Source: Mesaphorura yosii (Eukaryota; Arthropoda; Collembola; Poduromorpha; Tullbergiidae). Taken from it: DNA of 64,000 nt. The position numbers were made by a program, and so were the translations under genes. Where the stretch lies: assembly GCA_009869945.1 (NCBI GenBank), contig WIXG01000010.1:186001-250000 (forward strand). The letters run 5' to 3'. Positions within the stretch are counted from its first letter, which is position 1. Each line of letters begins with the position of its first letter. The notes beneath the pieces are model-generated. The model searched no databases and had not been told where the DNA came from. It saw only the letters and a list, made by a program, of their open reading frames with translations. Shown here piece after piece: positions 27,901 to 39,900 of the stretch.

Positions 27901-30900
27901 GTTTCTTGGCTGGGCTTGGCGTTGTCTGTCTCCATGCAGAGTCACCTGATTTGAGCCATGAACCTTTTAGGCTGAACGAGGAAGAGGTCAAGTGTAATGT
28001 TTCAAGCATGGTCGCATGGTTTTCTTTTCCCATGCCATAGATTCGTAATTCATTCGGTTGTGGATGCGGATCCACGAATCGCGTCATGCTGTAATTATTC
28101 CGTGGACAAACGACAAGTCGCGAATGATAATGGGTTTTGGTTTGTGTAATTCATTAATATAAATCGAAAGCTTTTATCTCAACCCGTGCACCGTGCTGTA
28201 TGGAAATGGAATACAGAAACTTTCTCCAGTTACGATTAGATTAGAGCGTGTGCTCTTATCACTTAATGATGAAAGTATATCATACCGTGCTGTACGTAGC
28301 GTGGTATGGCGTGTGGCGGTGGCGGGTCGACAAGATTATTAATCCGTTTGTCAACAAAGGAGCGTAAGCGCTATCCTCCTGGTCGTAATCATGAATATTT
28401 ATTTCAGATTTCTTTTATGTATAATGCATATGGCAAGTCAATAAGCAACTTTTGTCTGTCTCTTAGGTTCTTCTGTCTCATTGCGTTTCCCATTCCGCCA
28501 AATTTTTCATCCATTTCCCATTCCACTTACACGCGTGACGTCCGTACAGTCCAGTCTATGGCTTGGCGGCGATAATAATGACAACGACGACGGAGACGAC
28601 GACGTGTGAATTCGTGTTCACGTAATGCAATGCGGGCAGAATACCTTGCATTGCAGTGTAATGGCAAAAAAGTGGAACACAGAACACTGAGCAAACGAAG
28701 TTCGCAATTCGCAACTTGTGTGGCTTCAAGTCATCTGTAACTCTTTTTTTCCTGCTGCTTAACTTTCTTTCTTCTTCCTTTGACTATCTCCGTCGGCCTG
28801 AAGTCAGTCCTTGGAGTTTGCTCTTCACATGAATTATATTGCTTGCTGCTATCTCATTGCCTTCCTGTTTCTCATCCGGTCTCTTGTCAACCAGGCCGGT
28901 AGGTAGCGGAAACTACTGCTGCTGTGCGGCAGTGGCAGTGATGGCACTCGCATCGGTAGTTGTTCAAATATTAAGGACTTGAGCCTGTTTAGGGGAACAT
29001 AAATATTGGATTCGTCTCCACATCCTCATGTAATGGGGTATTAACTCACAATGGGCCTACATTATGCAAAAGCACTGACATGGCACTGAACTTTGAGGCC
29101 CTGACTTCGGTGTTCTGACTTTCTTTACCTGTTCTGGTTTGGCTTGGCTTGTAGTTGAATGAGAAAATTCAATTTATTGTCTGCTACTCCTGAATGAATG
29201 ATGGACGCATGGTTCATCATTGCGTTGAGTAAACTAAGATGTTTCCTGCTGCTTTCGCGATGCGTTGGCCTTGAGACTCTCACTGCCCTATTTAGAGACT
29301 TTTACTCGTCAGGCCGCCTGAATCACGAATCATGGAGATTAAGTGCTGTAGTAGGAAAGTTTATTCATTTGGTGTAGCAAAGCAACTTCCTTCCGGATTT
29401 GAAAATGGAATTGAGATTAGAAATTAATTAGGCTAACATGAGTCCAAGAAATTCGAAGTGAAAGCAAGTGCGATGAAATGGCAATGGTAATTTTTTTCTG
29501 TTGGCTCAAATTTCCTTACATTACTGTACTACTTACACTGCTAATTGGTTTTCTGGCTCAAGAGTATAGAATTTCTGTCTTCCCTTTGATAAATGTAACA
29601 TGTTCCGTACTCGTTATCTAACGATTTTTATCTCTACTTTCACAGGCGAAATTGGAAACCAAAGCGCTAAAAGCTAAGCGCCCTGGGTTTACGGATGATC
29701 GGTACAATGAAACATCATACTACGTGGAGAACGGTAAGTGTTTTTATCTGTACCTTTGTAATTGAATGCAATGTGAAAGCAACACGCACATTCGGCATCC
29801 CGCGAGCAAACTCACGTGTCGTGTGAAATCCAACCCGGACAAGTTAACATTCTTTTGGGAACTCAAACACGTGGACATCGGATACAATTTTATGTACATA
29901 TTGTACGGTAGTGTTGCCTTGCGCGTAGTGATCCAGTTACGGTGATGGAATTGATGATGAATGAATTACAAGCGCGTACAAAATCTTCCTGGTCGTGAGC
30001 CTCATAATGCAATTCGCACACCATTTCACTTGCTCAGTGTAATTAGTCAAGGCTTGGTTTTGGGTTTTGTGCTCGTTCGTAGCGTGCATCCGTGCCGACA
30101 GGTGTGAATGAAATCTTACAGCGTGGACGTGATAATGATAAAGAGTGAAGACGAACAGCACAAAAGTAGCGGGTACGAGTTCTTGGAAACCTTGAGATTA
30201 ATGTGGCGTCCTGCATGGAAATGATTTATTGCACATGGTGAAGGCCAAAGGCCCGACCGACTTGCGAATTTCTAAAGATTTCATGAGTTATGGGTTGTAG
30301 AATAAGTTATCAGTAAGGAGACAAGATTTTGGTTGATTAAAGGAAAATTTCTGTATTAGTTTCTTAATTAATTATACACAATCACGTACATCTGCGTCTG
30401 TGGATAGTCGAGTCAAAGATAATGAAATCACGATTCACGACTATCTTTTGGCTTAGCAGAGTGCACGAGTTTAGTTGTAGTTAGACTCATTAAAAGCAAT
30501 CGAGTCCATTACGCGAACGCACAACATGGAAGATGCGACGCGAGGTTTGTGACAATACCAGAAGCGACGACATGAAGCATATTTATGAGGCCGGTGCGGT
30601 TGAAAGGAAAAGTTTGCTCGCTCTTGCTCCTTCGCAGGTCCAAGCCAGAGCCATTATTATCGTCGTCAATTTGTATGATTAGGAAATCCTTTCTACTCTA
30701 TTTACTTCGTTTCACGTTGGCCAAAAGTTTGTGAATTGGCGCTTCCCGTTTTTCATGACGCATAGCAGAAATGCAGAAACCGTCTCCGCATTCATTAGTA
30801 CGAGGAGGTCTTGGTCTTTGCTTTTGCTTGCTGATGTTACGCGTATGCGCCCTCGCAAGAGGATTTGGATCACTTCACTTAAAACCAGAGGTAAACCGCT

Positions 30901-33900
30901 CTGCTGTTTCTTGAGCTCATTTGCTATAATGATGGGAGACAAAAATGTACATTTGCCGTCAGAATTAAAAACTCCGAGTACCCGCGCCTGCTCTTTTAGA
31001 GAAGCGATTTTAAGTGAAGTTGTAACTCAAATGAATCACGCAGCAAGATTTCGCTTCATCTTGACTCAATGTCAACGCTGGCGTAACACAGCGGCGAAGG
31101 ATTTTATATGGCTCAAGGCTGAGTAAAGTGCGCCGAGGAGCCGATGCGTTTTATTTCTTTTCTCTAGAAATTGTCCGAATGATTATCTTCAAGTAAGCGG
31201 TCTCATTAGGGCAAGATTCCTACGAAACGAAGTGGTACTGAAGATTAAACGAATTTTCTTAGACGAGACAACGTGTGACTCGCCTCGTCTGGTTGCGCCC
31301 ATATAGTGCTCCATGAGTACATTTTAGCATAATGATCTTCTCAGTATTTCAGCAATCTGCATTACGCTGCACTGACTGCATTTAGCATTTGGGTCCGAAT
31401 CACTGAATCGCCGAATAGCAGCAGGCGCACAAGTATGGGATGTTTTCCCCTAATTTCCATGTGCAATTTCGTGTGTTATCAACCCGCTTTCCACGTCGTA
31501 AGAACAATTTCACTCTGCCATACTTTTACGTGATTACTTGTACTTGTAAGCATGAAGGCGAGTTTTTCTTAATGAACCTTCAAACCTGACTCTTTTGGAG
31601 CCACTCCAGTTTCGTGCATACTTTTGAGAGGTTGCATTTCATAATTAAAGAACGAACGTCGCAATTCTCGCAATTTGTGCTCGCATATCACAGTTACCTG
31701 ACTTGAAATGAAGAATGAGACGACGTTTGTCGCTGCCTTTGAAGTGTTGTACCGTAAATATAAGTGTCATAAGTCAGGCGCTCGACTGAGACGTCGGAAG
31801 TTTGGAAGATGGAACTGGAACCCATTTGCAATGATTTGACCTGGGAATGAAATGAAAGAATCTCAACAGAAATCGCGGCGACGCAACGACGACGCGATGT
31901 CTTACTCTAAAGACACTCGCAAAATATTAAAGGCGAAATATTGCGATTCGCGAGTGCTTCCTTATCTACACATTTCCTTTAAAAGACTCTACACGGCGCT
32001 ACGCAGAAATGTCCATTACATCAAGATGACTATGATGACAGTTCGCGTTATCTCATAAATACGTACAATGATTGCTGCACGGGGAAAGCAACGGCACTGA
32101 AAGAGATATGGCTTCCCTTCCCTCGCCGTTTTGCTCGTGCTCGTGTCCGTAACGATGATGATTGAAAATGTGAGCCGAATGGCGAATTTTCTCCTTCCGT
32201 TCCCATTTCTTGGAACTGCGCTTTTCATAACAAATTGGCCCAGCCATGTTGAAAGAATGAATTGACATCGCCGAGATGGGCATCATATCTGACACATCTT
32301 TTGAAAAACGGAAATGTGAAGGCCGTGACCATCGCACTGCGCTATGATCGCGGTGAAAGGTGAAGACTTGAGAGGCTTCTTCTTATTGTCCAAATCCGAG
32401 AAGCGATTGCAATGACGATTCGGAGAAATGATACGCATTTGAATAGTGGGTTTTTCTTGGCCTGACCTGCCTGGCTTGATCGCTACTCGGAAACACGTGC
32501 GCCCAGAGTCCAGAATTGAAACTTTCAATCTCGCTGAAGAACGAAGAAATCCGTTCTTCCATCGTTTGCAAGCAGAGTTTAAGCCCTAAGCCCCTCGGGT
32601 TTGGATATTGAAATCTTGGGCGAAATTTTTATTAAAATCGTCTTTTGTTGTCTTCTTTCTTCCTTTTCATGAATTGAAACTGACACCTCACCTTCAGGCT
32701 TGGATCTTGGATAGGAGTAAGCAATTCAGTAAACATAATTCGTACCCTTGTGAACGGTTCCTTACAAACGTGTGTGGACAGACTTTCTTTTCCGCCTCAG
32801 CCTTTAAAAATTGAGATTGCGGAAAAGTAAACACGTACGGCGAATAACACAAAAAACGATTTGCTATTGTTATGTATCTTTGCAAGAAATGTCAGCCCAT
32901 CGTCCTTCTACGTCGACATCAATGAAATCACCACGTCGCAATTGCATTTTAGTTGGGTTAACAGCTCAAAGTGCAGGCTCCGTACATTTACAGAAGGCAA
33001 AGAATAAAGTTGATACAGTTTCTTACGAGTGTAATAAATTTTGTGCAAAATCAATGTAACGAATCAACGAATCCTACGTACATTTTTTACTTCTGTTACA
33101 CTCAGTCGACGAAAAGATTTATAATAATTATTTTCGTATGTCTGACTTCGGTTTTTGCCAGACGAGAATGCATGAGCTGACATCGTGCAAGTGGAAATTT
33201 GGCTGCGAATAGCGAATGTGACGGTGGCTGAGGCCGAGGATGTGGAGCATGTTACGGTTATTATTCTCTGGCTGCAGCAGGCTACGTTGGCGTTGAGTTG
33301 CATCGTAACAAAGTACAAAGGTTGGCGATATCAGAGAGGAGAGCGTAGCTTTGATCACGTCTTGTTTCTTGTATTCACGTTCCATGCTATGCCACGAGTG
33401 TGGAGCGCGCCCAATTAATTTTTTGGCAGCTTTGCATAAGAGTGGCAGCAGAAAAGCAGCAGCAACGGCAACAGACGAGACTGTCAGTGAACGGTTTGAA
33501 TGAAGTTAAGATTTCCATCCACGTGCGCCCGCACTTAATTTTCTTGCAATGCCTTGGCCGAAGTTTGACGTAGACAACGACAATGGCCTGGCCTGACTGA
33601 GAGTGCAAGGCTTCTTGTCCTACGCCAACGCTGCACAGGAGCCAGTCTACTTAGATTCGCTTGTCATCTGGTTTTCCTTTTCCTCATTTCGAACTTAATT
33701 TCGCAAGCACTTTGATGAGCAAAACCATTTTTACAAGCGCTGCCAAAGTAAGCAAAATTGGCATTTACTTGGCATAGCATGGCACGACGTGGTTAAGAAA
33801 TAACCATCGTTCCAATAACTTTCCTTTGCGTCCTGTCTGCGAGATGATTATTGGATTTGGGTTGGTGTGAATTTTTCTGTTGAACGTTGAGCCCGACATG

Positions 33901-36900
33901 AAAGAAATGCAGATGTTCGCGCATTCAGCGGCGGCAGCGAGAAATGAGTAAGTGGAAAGCACGAGTCACAGCTTTGAAATATGAAACCACATTTATTATC
34001 ATATTTATTTATGTTGCGCTGCGCGCTCTACGTTGCAAAAGAGTAGAAAAAGCCGACTAGACTGCGACTGTGAATACCGGCATTTGAATTTGTTGCCTGG
34101 CAGGCTGTGATGCGAAGCGGATCACGAGTAAATGGAGAAGAGAAGCTGTAGACCGAGACTTTATTAGATATTCGTTTTTCGCTTTAGGATGTTGTTTTTC
34201 CATCGCAAGATCCGAAAGACAAGAAAACGACTCAATTTTTCTCATTTTCTTGTCATTTAGCTCGTAACGACATTTTAATTTATTACATTACTTAGGCCGG
34301 TTATGCAAACCTAATTTGACAACTGTTACCTACAAATGCAAACACTCTCCGTCTTCTTATCTTGGAGTTGGAGTCTAAAGTAAGGCGAAGCAGAATCGAA
34401 ATGCCGTCTCCTTCGCTATTTAAATTAGAATTTGCAATTTGCCAGTTCGTAAACTGCAAATTGCCGTTGCTATCTTCGTGTCGCTTTGTTTCGTCTTGCA
34501 AAAATGTTCCATTCCCCGCTCCTCGTTCATGCGCAAACATTCCAGTCGTGCTTCACACGCCTGCAATGAGATTATAGCTTGCTGCTGTCGCCGACACCGA
34601 AGCCGTTAAAAATTCAGACTTTTACGACTTCTTGTGATACGAGGAGCGGAATGCGCACTAAATTAGATATGACATTACAAATTTATGACGAATTCTACTC
34701 CCATCGTATTAGCCGGGTTGTATGAGCTGCTGCATGAGTTTTATGATGATGACATGTCGTAGTCGCAATAAAAGTGATCATAAAAATTGTTTCTTTACGA
34801 TTATTTATACATCAAAGTTCACCGTTCGCTTCCCGCTAATGTGTTTCCCCATAATTCATTTATCGGCCCATACTTCACTGCACATCTTTCGATCTTTCGT
34901 TGGCTTCTTTTGTTTGTCGGGCTTGAGTTTGCTGCTGGTACGAAGTCTTAAACTAAGTCTTGGTCCCGGTAGGCGACGGAATGAAGATCAGGAGAAAAGA
35001 AGAGTAACTAAGGCTTCGGTAGGATTTAATCTTCTTTTTCTTCACAGTCTCTTAAATATTTTATTTCATGTTTACTGCTTTCACGACGTGCACTCTCATC
35101 ACGTCATGAAATTCTGCTGCATGTTCCCAACCTGCCTCCTGAGTCGTATTAGCTGGGCTGGCAGACGGACATCTCACATACGTCTACTGACTTTCTATTT
35201 CATATTTTTTGTAAATACAAAATATGAATAGTAGAGAAAGTCCCGGCCGAGTGAAATGAAAGTGAACACTGAGAAAGTGAATCAAATGTAATCTTCCTCT
35301 TGTGCCCGTGCTGTACGAGAACGTAAGTCCTACAAGATGTAGTCTGGGTAAAAATACCTGTGCTAATATTTTTACTAATACGAGCATTTTTCTATGCGAT
35401 ATGAAAGTAGTACAAAGTAGAAGTAGAGGTAATCTAGCATCCTTTGTTGTAGAAAATGAAAACTAAATAAGATTACCGAGCGGGTTTTGATGGAGTACCG
35501 AAATTGAGAGTATTTTCAATGTGGCTTATATTTTCGAGATGGAAAATGGCAATGGCAAAGTGGTTCCGTGCGGGATTTATTTCCATACGTCCAGGTAATC
35601 CAATTCATTACTCAGAGTACGTTGTGAAATTTAGAGTTAGGAATGGAAGCGTACCGAATAGAACAAGAAAGAATAATATTTTAGTATGCGAATATACAGA
35701 AACAAACATGTCCATTATTATGAAAGCCATGTGGTCGTACCTCGGAGCTATTTGGTTGTAATCGCATTATTTCCGTCAACTCTCGTGTTCACAGTTAATG
35801 ACGCTTGATTAACAGTGAGAACAAGTGCATGTTGATTATGTGACTGGCTGTTTATTATTAACCATGCACTTTTTCAATACACACCCAAATTACACTCTGA
35901 AGGACGTGAATTTTTAAAACCCGAGGTGTGTAATTATTACAGCGATAATTCTTGATGATTTCTTTGATATTAATGACTGCTTTCGCGTCCCACATAATTG
36001 TTAATTCAATGCTCGATCTCTGTGCGCAGCATTAGAATTTATTCACTGTTTGCGATTTTTGGTGTGAAGAAAGCGAAGCCTAAGCCAGTAATATTGCATT
36101 GTTAGAGCATCGAACGCGACGCATTCAAACGAGATGATGTAGAAAATCGAGATACGATTTCCTCCGCTATTTCGCTATTCATTCCACGATCCATCGATTC
36201 CTATTCGTATTCGCCTGACTGCAGTTGAGTTGAAAATGATTGAAGGTTTTCATTTCCTTCATGTCAGTTCTATGCTGCTCATTCGCTTTCATTCATCTTC
36301 GTCAATTCGGAATCGCCCTGACTCAGAAGTCAGAATTCATGATTTCTCGCTTTAGACTCATTCGAACTCACAGCGCAGCACTGCTATTAAAAACAGCATC
36401 GGACGGCCATTGTGTATTTATTTTGCCGAAAAGTTTGCGAATTAGCGAATTTGTTCTTCCGAGCCTCGCCTGGTGTCTTTTTGTTATTCAAATCATCCAA
36501 AATATTTATGCACTATCACATTTCGGGAACTGAAATAGGTTTTGCGCTGCGCCAAAGTTTATTTACTCTACCACTTCACCTTCGATGCGCTAAAATTACT
36601 CATGGATTTATTCCAATAAAAGTCTGTACTCTCCGAAATACCGAGCTATTTGACATTGTTTAGACTCGTCATGCGTCCGCTCTGCTTGAACTCTTCGTAA
36701 AATCTCGATGATAATTCCACCAACACCACCGGAAACTGAGGGAAACTAAACCATGACTTTTATTTTGTCACAGGCTTGCGAAAAGTGTACCCGTACTACT
36801 TCACTTTCACAACATTCACAAAAGGACGATGGGTCGGTGAAAAGATACTGGACGTCTTTGCCCGTGAATTTCGTGCGCATCCCGTCGAAGAATACGTAAG

Positions 36901-39900
36901 TCGAGTTTCTACAAGATTTCGTGATTACGTCTCATGCCTGCGATATTGCATGTTTTGATTTTATTTCTTCATTGTGCTGGTTTTAGTGGCATGTTTTTTC
37001 GCATTTGACGTAAATTAATGTTTAAAATAGAAATTATGAAGTTATATAAATGAGGGCGGCAGCGAACATAATGAAATATTAAAAATTGAATTGAGCATTT
37101 TTATGGCCGCACTTTTGCTACGCTTTACTCCCCGCTTTTTATGACTTCTCCGTAGTTTCTGGCCATTTTATCTTTAATGCTTCGACCAAGTTTATTGCTT
37201 TCGTATTCAATAAAATTTTTAGTATGTGTTTTATTCTTTTCCCCATTATTCTCGTAAAGTAGGAAATGTATCATCCCCACAGTTTATTACATTGTTCTTT
37301 TGCTTTCTCGTCTTGGCTTGTTTAGTATTCTTATTTCATCATCACCAAGTTTTAAAAACTTTGATACTAAGCACATGATTCATTTTTGTTATTATTGCCT
37401 TTATGACACTCAACATGATCCCAATTCATGTACGTACGGGTACTCAATGTTTTCTTTAATGTGTTTTCTCTCCGCAGGAACGTTGCATCAAAAGTGGAAC
37501 ATTGACTGTCAACTACACAAAAGTCGACACGGACTATCGACTCAAACATAATGATTTACTAGCTAATATTGTTCATAGGTAAATTACGTACACGGTTACC
37601 ATTCTAATAGCCTCTTGCGTGTGTGAGTAACTGAGCTTTCAATTTCAACTTTGATTACTAATTCCGAATTCTGCTTTCATGCGGTATGGGTTCAAATAAT
37701 GAAGTGATTAATTCAAGTCCTTCAGTTTGCACTCGCACCCATTTGATGTTTGTTGTATCGAGAGAAGCAAACACCACTCGAATTCTCATTTAACGTCACA
37801 CCAGTAAATTCAGTATGGTGTGAATGAATTGGAGCTTTCCACTTCAAGCCTTTGAGCACTTTTATCCACCTACGCTCAATTTTCTCACTTCTGACTACTT
37901 TGTCGTTATCAATTCCTTCTAGCCTTAGAAATTGTCGTTGGTAGTATGGTATTTAACCTGTAATATAATTAACAACCACCTTTTGTTGACTAAACGTATG
38001 TGCAGGCACGAAGTACCCGTGACCTCTGACGCAATTGAAATTGTACACCAAGACGAAGACTTGGTGGTGGTCAATAAAGCGGCGTCTATACCCGTAAGTA
38101 CACCTTTTACTCTTACAATCCATAGAATTCTGTAGCAATTTAGCAACAATGTCCTTTACCAATGTATCAACATCATGCTCGCCATGTGTATTGTGAAATT
38201 GTGCCGTAATTCCGTACTGCGTTGAACAAAAGGCGACAAAACTCTGTCCATTCCAAGCCTTGCCTTGCCATGATTAGCTTCAATTGAACAAAGCTTAATC
38301 AAATCCTGACACGTCACGTCAATCATAAAACCTTACAGAAGTGCATTTAATTGACTTGCAGAATGCAAATTCACAAGGCTTCTAATTGCGAAGCAAGGCA
38401 AAGTGCATAGTTCCTAGTTAACACATTTGCACGTTTTGGAACTTGAATTTTGGAAAACTTGTGTGCTGTTTGGTGATTCCGGTTTATCCAATGAAGATGT
38501 GGATGGGTCGAGTCTGAGTGATATGATCAATGTTCGGGCCAGTGGAACTTTGACTTGTTGAATTTTGAATTTCTATACTTCAAAAATTAGTGAAGAGTGA
38601 AACTTTTGAATTAACAAGTACTTTAAACACTAGGTTCTGAAATTAAATTCTCAATCTCCTCAAGTGTTTACGAATTTCTTAATTATGCGAATGTAAACAG
38701 GCATGAGACTCCGGTACTTTCCAATGACATTGTAATTCTCCATCTCGATGACGAGCTGGTTGTGCTGGACAAGCCAGGTTCCATTCCGGTACATACATAA
38801 TTACGTTATTTTGTTTGCCAAGCCTTTTATTAGTCTATTGTTTTAGTTTGAAGAATTTGAAGCTATTTCGCACTCAATAGCACCTAATTTCATATTATTT
38901 AATGAGTTTGACATTCTAGCGACAAGTAACAAGACTTAAATTATGATGAAAGGGCATTAATTAATCATTTCACTGGAGACTTGTTCTGGTGGGAGAGAAA
39001 GGCCAAAAGGTCACAACTGTGTCTAGGAACTGGGACACGGTTATCCTGGTTAGGTGCCTTTTATGTTCGTAACGACGTGAACGAAGTTGAAATCGACTCA
39101 ACTTCACTGGATATTTTGACTGTGAGACTTAATTGCGTTATGCTCTGCCTTTTCCATCCTCTTTTCACCACTTTAAATTAAACCACATGAGCTTGGCTGT
39201 TGAAAATAGAAGTTAACGGTCGGAGTTTTTATGTGACGTGGCGAATTGGAATTCGACTTCCCTTGTTTTGAGATAGTAAACTTTATTCATGCGTACAGTC
39301 ACAGCCAAAGTCAAGTCTAAAGCGACGAGATTTAGATTTAAACTTTATTGTTCAAGGCTATTTATAAATTGAGTATGCCTTCTCCCGTACGATAAACGTA
39401 GCATAAATGGGTTAGACACTCTTATTTGTCTTCCTCGTTGCTCTTAGTCGGAAATTTATCACTCCCTTAAACCCAAACTCGATACAATTTGTTACTTTTT
39501 ATTTGGCAGCGTTTACTTCATTATTTTGAGGCGTCGTTCAGCTTTTAACATTTAAAATGAATTTTGTTTTGTTCTTTTACGTATTTTGGATTTCCACCAG
39601 TTTTCGGGCACTGACAAGGACTAAATTCACTAAATGGTGACGTGCGTCATAAATTAGCTTCTGAAACTCACGTGTCGTTGTCCTGCCTCAAAAATTTAAG
39701 TGCCTCGTTTCTGGCTGTTAATTTGAATTTGTACCGAAAGCAGAAAGAATGTTGGACTCTTAGCCTGATACTTACTGGATTGGACGAAGAAGCCTTGCAT
39801 TATTAATAGGCCTTGTCAAATCTGGTTTTAATTAATGGAAGGCTGACTCCTTTCGCTCGTTATTCATTTCACGACATTAATGTCTCGATGAGAGAAGATA

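Noticed and set aside
34722-35231. 169-aa hydrophobic open frame in RPUSD2 intron 3
   Set aside because: No motif, odd Cys/His/Phe composition, no splice partners; one such frame is expected by chance in six frames of 64 kb.
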